Below are positions 26,124 through 33,726 of a stretch of 64,000 bases of DNA, in pieces (position 1 is the stretch's first letter; every line of letters starts with the position of its first letter). The stretch covers positions 1-64,000 of the forward strand of contig NZ_LXFU01000027.1 of the NCBI RefSeq assembly GCF_001657485.1, read 5' to 3'. Made by a program: the position numbers and the translations under genes. The DNA is from Rhizobium sp. WYCCWR10014. GTDB lineage: Bacteria > Pseudomonadota > Alphaproteobacteria > Rhizobiales > Rhizobiaceae. The notes under the pieces are model-generated. The model ran no database searches. It saw nothing but the letters and a program-made list of their open reading frames with translations, and was not told where the DNA came from.

Positions 26124-27956
26124 TTACGAGAAGATGATGGCCCAGGCGCAAAGGATTGCGAGCGAGACCAGGAGAGCGAGCAGATAGGGAACCACCGCCC
26201 GGAAGAGCTCCGAAGCGGGAATGCGCGTGACGCCGCTGACGACGAAGATCAGCATGCCGAGCGGCGGTGTCAGTCCGTGGATCATCAGGTTGACGACGAT
26301 GATCACGCCGAACTGGATGGGATCGATGCCGGCGGCGACCGCTGCCGGCAGCAGGATCGGGCCGAAGAGCAGGATCGCGGCGCCGATATCGAGAACGAGG
26401 CCGACAACCAGCAGGATGACGTTCGACAGCAGGATGACCGCAAGCGCGCTGCCGCCGAGTGCCGTCGTCAGATGCGAGATCAGGCCGGACACGTCGTCGA
26501 CAGCCAGCAGGAAGGCAAAGGGGCCGGCCGTGCCGATGAGGAGACCGATCGCCGCCGCTTCGACTGCTGCCTGGCGCAAGGCGGCATAGAGCGAGAGAAT
26601 GCCGAGGCGCGCACCGATGCCGAGCAGCAGCGTGTAGAAAGCGGCAAGCGCGGCCGCTTCCGTGGTCGTGACGATGCCGATGCGGATGCCGACGACGACG
26701 ATGATGCCGAGCCCGAAGGCCGGAATAGCCTGAACCGCGGACTGCCAGCGCTGCCTGGCGTTTGCGCGCGGCAAAGGCGCCTGCTCCCGCACGGTCAGAT
26801 GGATTGCGACCGCCAGGCATATGGCCATCAGCCCGCCGGCAAAGAAACCGCCGACGAGCAGCGAGCCGACGGAAAGATTGGTTGCGGTCGCAAGGATGAG
26901 GAAGGCGATCGACGGCGGGATGACGTTGTCGAGAACCGATGTCGAGGCGATGATCGCCGCCGCCTGCGCCGGCCGATAGCCGTGTTTGACCAGCTCGGGC
27001 TGGAAGGTCGATGCGCCGAAGGCGGCATTTGCGACCGACGAGCCGGAGGCGCCGGAAAAGAGAACGCTGGTCAACAGCGTCGTCTGCGCCAGTCCAGCCC
27101 TGCGATGGCCGACCATGGCGGCGGCGAAGCGCACGAGCTGGTTGGCGACGCCGGAGGTCGTCAGCAGGCCGCCGGCGAGCAAGAAGAAGGGAATGGCGAG
27201 CAGCAGGAATTTCGAGATGCCGGTGACGGTGGCGGAAACGATTGCCGGCTCCGGCAGGCTACTGCCGAAGGCGATGACGACATAGGCTGCGGCAAGAAAG
27301 GCGTGCGGCAGCGGCGCAGCAAGCACGAGGCCGACCGCGGCGATCAGTCCGAGAAAAATGCTCGGCGGCCAGTCGAGATCGAGCGAGACATGCGGGATGC
27401 CGGCATAGAGCGCGACACCGACGGCAAGCGAGAGCAAAACCGGTAGGATCTTGCCTTCGGCGATGCGCTGCAAAAGCAGCACGACAAGGATCAGCGCGCC
27501 GCCGGCGCCGAGGAAACCGAAGCGGATCCATTCCGGCACGCCGAGCGTCGGCGACACGCCGCCAAGCATCGTCATGATCTCGCTGCCGCCGAAGCTCAGA
27601 ATCAGCGCTGAAAGCACGGTGAAGACGTCGGCGCCGATCGGCGTGACCTTCTGCAGGCTTTCCGGCAGCATCTTGACGAAGACGTCGAGGCGCATGGCAA
27701 GCGCGCTGTTGAGGCTGAGCGGCGCGCCGAGCGCGATAAGGCCGACATGCAGCCAGATACCAAGATCCTCGGCGCCAATGAAGCCGGCGCTAAAGAAATA
27801 GCGCAGGCAGACTGTGACGAGCACCATCAAGAGCAGCACGGCGAGAACGAGTGCCGCCGCAATGCCGAGAACCGCTTCGATCACCCGCAGCAGGCGCGCT
27901 GCCACCCCGCTGTCCGGAGCGGTCTGTTCGATCGGATGAAATTCACTCGTGGCCAC
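26124..27956 (-). CDS. TRAP transporter fused small/large permease (DctQM)
   Basis: A 610-residue inner-membrane protein that joins both TRAP permease subunits. Residues 1 to about 180 resemble DctQ (four helices, ending before the Pro-rich join), and about 190-610 resemble DctM, with the long run of helices and repeats such as VSGLISHLT and GLTPPLGMLIFVVSG. Such proteins couple substrate uptake to a sodium gradient with their DctP partner. It precedes the receptor gene and follows the monooxygenase by 24 bases. Confidence 0.85.
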   Translation of the reverse strand: MATSEFHPIEQTAPDSGVAARLLRVIEAVLGIAAALVLAVLLLMVLVTVCLRYFFSAGFIGAEDLGIWLHVGLIALGAPLSLNSALAMRLDVFVKMLPESLQKVTPIGADVFTVLSALILSFGGSEIMTMLGGVSPTLGVPEWIRFGFLGAGGALILVVLLLQRIAEGKILPVLLSLAVGVALYAGIPHVSLDLDWPPSIFLGLIAAVGLVLAAPLPHAFLAAAYVVIAFGSSLPEPAIVSATVTGISKFLLLAIPFFLLAGGLLTTSGVANQLVRFAAAMVGHRRAGLAQTTLLTSVLFSGASGSSVANAAFGASTFQPELVKHGYRPAQAAAIIASTSVLDNVIPPSIAFLILATATNLSVGSLLVGGFFAGGLMAICLAVAIHLTVREQAPLPRANARQRWQSAVQAIPAFGLGIIVVVGIRIGIVTTTEAAALAAFYTLLLGIGARLGILSLYAALRQAAVEAAAIGLLIGTAGPFAFLLAVDDVSGLISHLTTALGGSALAVILLSNVILLVVGLVLDIGAAILLFGPILLPAAVAAGIDPIQFGVIIVVNLMIHGLTPPLGMLIFVVSGVTRIPASELFRAVVPYLLALLVSLAILCAWAIIFS

Positions 27957-27980
27957 AACACTTACCTTCTGGCGAGAGGA

Positions 27981-29111
27981 TTAGGCATTCTTGACGGTCG
28001 AAAGATCGCGATCGAATAGCGTCGACCAGGTGTAGTTCCGCGCCTTCGAGACCTCCCTGCTGACATCGAGCCGCGGCAGCACCTTTTCGCCGAAACGATA
28101 GGCTTCCTCAAGCAGCGGCATGCCAGAAAGAATGAAAGTATCGACACCAGCCTTTTGATAGGCTTCGAGCGTGCGCAGAACCGTATCCGGCGAACCGACG
28201 ATCGCCGTGCCGGGGCCGGGCCTCACCAGGCCGATGCCGGCCCAGAGGTTCGGTGCAACTTCGAGATCGCGCAGATTTTCCGGCTTGAGGCCGCCGTGCA
28301 AGGCTGTCATGCGCTGCTGGCCGACGGAATCGCTTCTTGCGACGAAACGCTGGTTAGCGGTGATCGCCGCATCGTCCATGCGGCCATAGAGATCGGCCGC
28401 CGCTTCCCAGGCCTTTTCGTCGGTGTCGCGAACGATGACATAGAGGCGGATGCCATATTCCAGTTCACGTCCGTAGTGGGCGGCCCGCGCCTTCACCGCC
28501 TCGACCTTCTCGCCGATCTGAGCGGGCGTCTCGCCCCAGGAGAGATAGGTATCCACATGTTTTGCCGCGACATCCAACGCCTTGTCCGAGGAGCCGCCGA
28601 ACCAGAGCGGCGGCGGCGCGATGCTCTCGCCGACCGGCAAGGCCAGCTTGGCGCCGTCCGTCGAGAAATACTTGCCCTGATAGGTAACGCTCTCACCGGC
28701 AAAGAGCCGGTGCCAAAGCTGAAGATACTCCTCCGCCATGTCGTAGCGCTCGTCATGCGGTAACATCATCCCATAGGCGCCGAGCATCTTGGCGTCGCCG
28801 GAGACGACATTGATCAGCAGCCGGCCGCGGGCGAACTCCTGAAAGGTCGCCGCCATCTTGGCAAGCAATGTCGGCGCGACGAGGCCAGGATGGATGGCAA
28901 CCAGAAAACGCAGCCGCTCGGTATGAGCAAGCAGTGCGCTCGCCAGCACCCAGACGTCATGGGCGCCGGTCGCAAACAGGGCGCCGGTATAACCCAGATG
29001 GTCATAGGCCTGGGCAAGCTGCTTGTAATAGCCGTAATCGACCTGACGTGAGCCTTCCGGCTGCCAGGGATAGGCGCCGTCGGGCGCGCACATGTACCAG
29101 AAAACGTTCAT
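27981..29111 (-). CDS. FMNH2-dependent sulfonate monooxygenase (SsuD-like, LLM class)
   Basis: Luciferase-like flavin monooxygenase of 376 residues, close to the 380 of SsuD, which releases sulfite and an aldehyde from alkanesulfonates. Landmarks are MNVFWYMCAPDGAYPW, RLRFLVAIHPGLVAPTLLA, the SsuD-like ARGRLLINVVSGD and LPLWFGG-type segment (PPLWFGGSSDKALD), and the C-terminal SGMPLLEEAYRFGEKVLP. The partner flavin reductase is not adjacent; 54386 encodes a candidate of another subfamily. The operon has a TRAP importer instead of the usual SsuBC permease and ATPase. Confidence 0.8.
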   Translation of the reverse strand: MNVFWYMCAPDGAYPWQPEGSRQVDYGYYKQLAQAYDHLGYTGALFATGAHDVWVLASALLAHTERLRFLVAIHPGLVAPTLLAKMAATFQEFARGRLLINVVSGDAKMLGAYGMMLPHDERYDMAEEYLQLWHRLFAGESVTYQGKYFSTDGAKLALPVGESIAPPPLWFGGSSDKALDVAAKHVDTYLSWGETPAQIGEKVEAVKARAAHYGRELEYGIRLYVIVRDTDEKAWEAAADLYGRMDDAAITANQRFVARSDSVGQQRMTALHGGLKPENLRDLEVAPNLWAGIGLVRPGPGTAIVGSPDTVLRTLEAYQKAGVDTFILSGMPLLEEAYRFGEKVLPRLDVSREVSKARNYTWSTLFDRDLSTVKNA

Positions 29112-29125
29112 CTCCCGATTCCTTG

Positions 29126-29986
29126 TTATTTCGTCATTTCCGGGCGTTTCAGCACGATGGGCTTGGCGAAATGGCCGTGACGCAGCAGCGTGTCGGCCTC
29201 TTCCTGTTGTTCGGCAATGATCTCCTCGTCGATCGGAAACACCGTGAAGTCTCGCGAGCGCACCACCTTTTCCCAGGCATCGATATCCGTTCCGCCGCGG
29301 TCGCCCGATCCGCCGCGGTCGCCAGATGCAAGAAGTCCGGCGGCGGCGCGCGGATCGGCGGCGATCTCGGTGCCGATCCGGCTGAGTTCGGAGACGATCG
29401 CCCGGGTCTCCGTCGCCGAAAGACCGTTCCGCTGCAGCGTCCAGAAAAGCGAACGGTTGGGAATGGCCGCGCCGCAGCGGACAATCGGCCTGACGTCATT
29501 ACGCTCCAGCGCCTTTTCGAGACGCGGCGACATGGCGACCCAAGCATCGACGCGCCCTTCGAGCAGATCGGCGAGCGAATCGCGCGCGCCGCTTTCGACC
29601 CGCTCGACATCAGGCAAGCTCAACCCCTCACCTTCGAGACTGCGGGCCAGGAGATAGGTGTGAAACGAACCGTCGATCAGCGAGATCCGGCGGCCCTTCA
29701 ACTCAGCGACGGAGCCGATCGAACTGTCGCGCCTGACGAAGATGGCGCCATTGGCCGGACGCGGCGCGGAGGCGGCGATATATTCGACGCCGAGGCCGCG
29801 CGTATCAGCCTCGATTGGCGGCGTCGAGCCGGTGCCGCCGAGATCGATGTCACCACTTTGCAGCAGGGCCGCGGTATCGCGACCTTCGGCATAGGAGACG
29901 AAAATCGGCTGCAGATCGGCAAAGGCGCCAGGCCAGAGCCGCGCGAGGCGAAGATGCAGATTGTTGGGATGAACGCCAATTCTCAT
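29126..29986 (-). CDS. SsuA/TauA-like binding protein without a signal peptide
   Basis: The sequence has the periplasmic type-II binding fold of sulfonate receptors: LLQSGDIDLGGTGSTPPIEA, SVAELKGRRISLIDGSFHTY and EGRVDAWVAMSPRLEKAL. The N terminus MRIGVHPNNLHLRLARLWP has no hydrophobic leader, so this 286-residue protein should stay in the cytoplasm. There is no ABC permease or ATPase nearby. It may act as a ligand sensor, as NasS does for nitrate, or the signal sequence was lost. It starts the operon, 14 bases before the monooxygenase. It contains a six-residue tandem duplication (SGDRGG twice). Confidence 0.65.
   Translation of the reverse strand: MRIGVHPNNLHLRLARLWPGAFADLQPIFVSYAEGRDTAALLQSGDIDLGGTGSTPPIEADTRGLGVEYIAASAPRPANGAIFVRRDSSIGSVAELKGRRISLIDGSFHTYLLARSLEGEGLSLPDVERVESGARDSLADLLEGRVDAWVAMSPRLEKALERNDVRPIVRCGAAIPNRSLFWTLQRNGLSATETRAIVSELSRIGTEIAADPRAAAGLLASGDRGGSGDRGGTDIDAWEKVVRSRDFTVFPIDEEIIAEQQEEADTLLRHGHFAKPIVLKRPEMTK
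29292..29327. repeat. 18-bp tandem duplication inside the binding-protein gene
   Basis: CCGCCGCGGTCGCCCGAT is followed at once by CCGCCGCGGTCGCCAGAT, one mismatch. It adds SGDRGG twice to the product and keeps the frame, so it looks like a recent slippage event. Confidence 0.85.
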
Positions 29987-30013
29987 TTTGCTCCGACCGT
30001 CGTCATGATTGCC

Positions 30014-30045
30014 GCAATCAATTTACTTTTTTATAAATTGATTGC
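30014..30045. promoter_or_regulatory. AT-rich dyad in the divergent promoter, candidate ArsR-family operator
   Basis: GCAATCAATTTA (30014-30025) and its perfect complement (30034-30045) flank an 8-base spacer. The central 14 bases TTTACTTTTTTATA (30022-30035) recur exactly at 30171-30184, close to the regulator start. In high-GC DNA this is a notable pair of sites. ArsR-family proteins bind such AT-rich dyads, so control of both the sulfonate operon and its own gene is plausible. Confidence 0.55.
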
Positions 30046-30205
30046 GAGGAAGCGATTGTCGTCAGCAGGAGAAAATCGCCTTTGAAATCCCATAAAATCG
30101 ATAGGCAATGAAATCTTTTACCAGATCGAGCGAAGTGAGCGAGCCGGAGTTGAAAATTCAGCGCCGTCACTTTACTTTTTTATAGAACCTTCAAGGACGA
30201 CACCG

Positions 30206-30571
30206 TTGACGAAGCCCGTTTCTTCCAGAGTCTGCCGCGATGTCGGCGCAGCAAGCGAATTGCTGAAGCTGATCGCCAACGCCAACCGCCTGGCGATTGT
30301 CTGCTATCTCATGGAGACGGAAGCCTCGGTCTCGGCGATGGAGGACGAACTCGGTATCCGCCAGCCGACGCTTTCCCAGCAATTAAGCGAGCTTCGCGAG
30401 GCCGGCGTGATCGAAGGGCGCCGCGATGGTAAGGCGATCGTCTATCGCGTCATTGACCCCCGCGTCGAGACGATTGTGCAAACTCTGCGGGACATGTTCT
30501 CTGGCCTCGACGATGTCACCGGGCGCTTCGGAATGACGAAGCTGCCGGTCGACGAAATGATGTTCGATTGA
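30206..30571 (+). CDS. ArsR-family regulator, BigR/SqrR-like
   Basis: Winged-helix repressor of 121 residues. The recognition region ELGIRQPTLSQQLSELREAG and the wing GRRDGKAIVYRV closely match BigR and SqrR, which sense persulfide through two cysteines. Here Cys33 (RLAIVCYLME) matches the first, while position 99 in RDMFSGL, at the 66-residue spacing of the second, is Ser. Cys10 is the only other cysteine. Sulfur-linked neighbours support a sulfur-related signal, but the switch chemistry must differ. It uses a TTG start with AAGGA eight bases upstream and is divergent from the sulfonate operon. Confidence 0.75.
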   Translation: MTKPVSSRVCRDVGAASELLKLIANANRLAIVCYLMETEASVSAMEDELGIRQPTLSQQLSELREAGVIEGRRDGKAIVYRVIDPRVETIVQTLRDMFSGLDDVTGRFGMTKLPVDEMMFD

Positions 30572-30578
30572 GCCCCCG

Positions 30579-31208
30579 ATGATCGACCTCTATACCTGGA
30601 CCACGCCGAACGGGCTCAAAGTATCCATCGCGCTCGAAGAGTTCGGGCTCCACTATCGTCCCCACACGGTCGACATCACCAAGGGCGATCAATTCCAGCA
30701 GGACTATCTCGCCATCAATCCGGGCGGCAAGATTCCTGTTATCATCGATCACGAGACCGGCATCACGCTTGCCGAATCCGGCGCCATCCTGCTCTACCTC
30801 GCCGAGAAGACCGGCCGCTTCCTGCCCTTGCAGGGTGCCGCCCGGCATCACACGATCGAATGGCTGATGTGGCAGATGGGCGGCTTCGGGCCGACGCTCG
30901 GCAACGCCCATTATTTCCTGACCTATAATGCAGGCCAAGCGCCGTTCGCAGAGGATCTCTTTCGCAGGGACACTCGCCGCCTCTATGAAACGCTGAACGT
31001 GCGGCTCGCAGACCGCGACTATCTCGTCGACGACTATTCCATCGCCGACATGGCGGTCTGGCCCTGGGTTTCCCGTTTTAAGCGCCACGAGATCGACCTG
31101 AATGCATTCCCGAACGTCAAGCGATGGTATCTTAGGCTTGCGGCGCGGTCACAGATCAAGCGCGGCTATGACGTTCCCCATTTCACATCCGAAATACCGC
31201 AGCCCTGA
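30579..31208 (+). CDS. Glutathione S-transferase, YfcG-like
   Basis: Second nu-class-like GST, 209 residues. MIDLYTWTTPNGLKVSIALE and AESGAILLYLAEKTGRFLP match the GST at 22450 in the N-terminal domain and the active-site TPNG. It starts 7 bases after the ArsR gene, so the regulator and GST are one operon. A glutathione- or persulfide-linked role beside sulfonate genes is inference. Confidence 0.85.
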   Translation: MIDLYTWTTPNGLKVSIALEEFGLHYRPHTVDITKGDQFQQDYLAINPGGKIPVIIDHETGITLAESGAILLYLAEKTGRFLPLQGAARHHTIEWLMWQMGGFGPTLGNAHYFLTYNAGQAPFAEDLFRRDTRRLYETLNVRLADRDYLVDDYSIADMAVWPWVSRFKRHEIDLNAFPNVKRWYLRLAARSQIKRGYDVPHFTSEIPQP

Positions 31209-31330
31209 AGACCTTGGCGACGTGGTATATTGATCCCGCCCGAAATTTCGGCAATTTGATTATTTTTTGCGCACACCTATTTTTGCACATTTTTCAGGCG
31301 GACACCTTGCTAAATTTGCTGCACTGCGTC

Positions 31331-31930
31331 ATGAATATAGCAATGACGCATCTCGATCTGACAATTCTGGTGATCGACGAAAATGCCATTCGCGCCTCCA
31401 TCATCGAAGAAGGACTGCGCGAGGCAGGGCATGTGCGCGTCACCGTGGTCCACGAGGTCAACGGCATCGCGCGAATCATCGAAACGCTGATGCCCGACGT
31501 GATCATCATCGATATCGAAAATCCCAACCGCGACATGATGGAGCACTTGTTCCAGCTGACGCGCACCGTCAGCCGCCCGATCGCCATGTTCGTCGATCGC
31601 TCCGACACGGCCTCGATCGAGGCTGCCGTCGATGCCGGCGTCTCGGCCTATATCGTCGACGGATTGAAGAAGGAACGCGTCAAACCGATCCTCGACATGG
31701 CCGTCAGCCGCTTCAATGCCTTCAACCGGCTGCGGCGGGAACTTGCCGATGCCCGCTCCGCGCTAGAGGAACGCAAGCTGGTCGAGCGCGCCAAGGGCAT
31801 ATTGATGAAGATGCGCGGCCTCTCCGAGGAAGAGGCTTTCGCCCTACTGCGTCAGACAGCGATGAACGAAAAGAAGAAGATGTCGGAAATCGCCCAGAGC
31901 GTCGTCACTGCCGCGGGGCTGTTGATGTAA
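31331..31930 (+). CDS. nasT: NasT, nitrate-responsive ANTAR antiterminator
   Basis: Response-regulator-like protein of 199 residues that binds leader RNA. The receiver domain opens LTILVIDENAIRASIIEEGL, with the Asp pocket in MPDVIIIDIENP. The C-terminal ANTAR domain (about 140-199) has the long coiled helix ERKLVERAKGILMKMRGLSE, then EEAFALLRQTAMN. NasS holds it inactive until nitrate or nitrite binds. Start ATG 31331 or 31343; neither has a good ribosome site. Confidence 0.88.
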   Translation: MNIAMTHLDLTILVIDENAIRASIIEEGLREAGHVRVTVVHEVNGIARIIETLMPDVIIIDIENPNRDMMEHLFQLTRTVSRPIAMFVDRSDTASIEAAVDAGVSAYIVDGLKKERVKPILDMAVSRFNAFNRLRRELADARSALEERKLVERAKGILMKMRGLSEEEAFALLRQTAMNEKKKMSEIAQSVVTAAGLLM

Positions 31931-31964
31931 TGGCCGACCTGATGAATTTCCGGAGGAAACCGGA

Positions 31965-33245
31965 GTGGATATGATGACGAAGACCTCCAACTCCGGCGGC
32001 GAGCTGCCCTCGCCCGTGCGGGTGAACAACGAAGGACCGAAAGTGCTGCGGGCCGGTTTCATTCCGCTCGTCGATGCATCGGTGCTGATTGCGGCGGCGG
32101 AATTCGGCTTCGCGCGGAAGGAAGGCCTGACGCTCGATCTCGTCAAGGACGTCTCCTGGGCGAATGTGCGCGACCGCCTGGCATTCCGCCAGTTCGACAT
32201 CGCCCACATGCTGTCGCCGATGCCGGTCGCCTCCATGCTCGGTCTCGGCTCCAATCCCTCACCGACGATCACACCATTTTCGCTGGGGCGCGGCGGCAAC
32301 GCGATCACGCTGTCGACGCGGTTCTTCGACAGGATGCGGAATGACGCGGGATTGCCGGAAACGGCAAGCGCGCTCGACAATGCCCGCGCCCTGGCAAAAA
32401 CTTTGGCGGCAATGAAGGCCCGCGGCGAGCCGCTGCCGACCTTCGGGGTCACCTATCCCTTCTCCTCGCACAATTACGAATTCCGCTACTGGCTGGCAGC
32501 CGGCGGCATCGATCCCGACAAGGACGTCAAACTCGTGGTCGTGCCGCCGCCCATGACTTCGGATGCGCTGGCAGCCGGTGCGATTGACGGTTTCTGCGTC
32601 GGTGCACCGTGGAACATGGTCGCTTCGGAACGCGGCGTCGGCCGCATCGTCGCCGCCAAACAGGATATCTGGCCGTCGGCACCTGAAAAGGTGATCGGCA
32701 TGCGGCCGGACTGGGCGGAAAGCCATCCGGAAACCGTTTCCCGGCTGATCGTGGCACTCGACGCGGCAGCCCGGTGGTGCGACCGGCCGGACAATCACGA
32801 TGCGCTGGCGGCAGCTCTTGCCGACCCGCGCTATATCGCTGCCCCCGTCGAAATCATTCGCCGTGTGCTCGCCGGCGAATTCAGCCTCGACGCAAAGGGT
32901 AACCGCCGCATTATCGCCGACTATTTCATGTTCCATTCCGGCTTCGCCAATTATCCCCGACCAAGCCATGCGCTGTGGATCTACAGCCAGATGATCCGCT
33001 GGGGACAGGCCGAGATCAGCCTTAACATGGCAAGGGCCGCAGCATCCGCCTACCGCCCGGATCTCTATCGCGCTGCTCTGGGTGACGACAACGCACCCGA
33101 AGATGCCGATATCCGCATCGAAGGCAGTGACGAGGGCGACCGTTTTATGGACGGCCACGTCTTCGACCCGGCGAGGCTGCCGGACTATGTCACAGGTTTT
33201 ACCGTCAAAAGCGCCCTCGCCTTCGTTTCCGGCGACGAGGTCTAA
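31965..33245 (+). CDS. nasS: NasS, cytoplasmic nitrate sensor (NrtA-like)
   Basis: A 426-residue protein with the NrtA/CmpA nitrate-binding fold but no signal peptide, which separates NasS from the transport receptors. Landmarks are LRAGFIPLVDASVLIAAAEF, FDIAHMLSPMPVASMLGLG and GFCVGAPWNMVASERGVG. It sequesters NasT until nitrate or nitrite binds. The GTG at 31965 is set by GGAGG eight bases upstream. It lies 34 bases after nasT and just before the sigma-54 promoter of the structural genes. Confidence 0.88.
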   Translation: MDMMTKTSNSGGELPSPVRVNNEGPKVLRAGFIPLVDASVLIAAAEFGFARKEGLTLDLVKDVSWANVRDRLAFRQFDIAHMLSPMPVASMLGLGSNPSPTITPFSLGRGGNAITLSTRFFDRMRNDAGLPETASALDNARALAKTLAAMKARGEPLPTFGVTYPFSSHNYEFRYWLAAGGIDPDKDVKLVVVPPPMTSDALAAGAIDGFCVGAPWNMVASERGVGRIVAAKQDIWPSAPEKVIGMRPDWAESHPETVSRLIVALDAAARWCDRPDNHDALAAALADPRYIAAPVEIIRRVLAGEFSLDAKGNRRIIADYFMFHSGFANYPRPSHALWIYSQMIRWGQAEISLNMARAAASAYRPDLYRAALGDDNAPEDADIRIEGSDEGDRFMDGHVFDPARLPDYVTGFTVKSALAFVSGDEV

Positions 33246-33403
33246 CCGATGCCGGCCTGCACAAAACGCCAGCACGCATCTGCCCACCTCACGACAAGCG
33301 CACAAAATATTTGCATGAGTGGGTGGCGGCCCGAAAAACAAGCAGGCGGCGCGTTTGGTAAAATATCATGTGTATTCAGTGGATTGAACACAGATCACAA
33401 AAC

Positions 33404-33420
33404 TGGCACGCAGTTTGCAT
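33404..33420 (+). promoter_or_regulatory. Sigma-54 promoter of the nitrate assimilation operon
   Basis: TGGCAC-N5-TTGCAT with the exact GG-N10-GC spacing (33405-33418). This is a full consensus for RpoN, so activation by NtrC under nitrogen limitation is expected. Repeated GCACAAAA at about 33259 and 33300 could belong to enhancer sites but do not match an NtrC dyad. Confidence 0.9.
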
Positions 33421-33611
33421 AGTCTTTGTAGCACCGGTCAATGACGATCAGCGCAAAGTGAGCGCGCGATAGACGCTCACGGAAGACACAGAGATTGCTC
33501 TTCGGATTGAAGAGCTAGGTTTTAGCTTGAGCAATCTGGCCAACGGATTGCCTCCAGGCAAATGGGCCAGAAGGCCCAAGAATTCGGCGTCCAACGGCGG
33601 GCGCCACCAGC
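33421..33611 (+). promoter_or_regulatory. Structured leader RNA, probable NasT (ANTAR) target
   Basis: The leader from the sigma-54 promoter holds serial hairpins: GTGAGCG/CGCTCAC (33458-33480), AGATTGCTC/GAGCAATCT (33492-33537) with inner alternatives, and CTGGCC/GGCCAG (33536-33570) enclosing TTGCC/GGCAA. The last overlaps an alternative GGGCC-AGAA-GGCCC hairpin (33564-33577). Mutually exclusive helices before a terminator fit antitermination by NasT. I could not assign the hexaloops with A1 and G4 that define ANTAR targets. Confidence 0.65.
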
Positions 33612-33678
33612 AAAGCCGCTGATCAGGATATTTCGCGCGCCTCGGGTATGCGCGTCCTGACCAGCGGCTTTTTGTTTT
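33612..33678 (+). terminator. Leader attenuator/terminator of the nar-nir-nas operon
   Basis: AAAGCCGCTG (33612-33621) pairs with CAGCGGCTTT (33662-33671). The helix continues with TCAGGA/TCCTGA and a GCGC core, then TTTTTGTTTT. It lies 49 bases before narK and after nasS, so it would block the operon unless NasT acts. Confidence 0.85.
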
Positions 33679-33726
33679 AACCCTCAGCGATGGATCGGCA
33701 CGACCTTGTCGGGCCTCGGAGAAGTT

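Noticed and set aside
25656..27446. 596-codon plus-strand frame opposite the TRAP genes
   Set aside because: Composition is an Arg/Asp/Gln-rich shadow typical of antisense of GC-rich membrane genes.
33250..33320. NtrC enhancer dyad upstream of the sigma-54 promoter
   Set aside because: Two GCACAAAA blocks are suggestive, but neither has the mirrored GGTGC half at the right distance.
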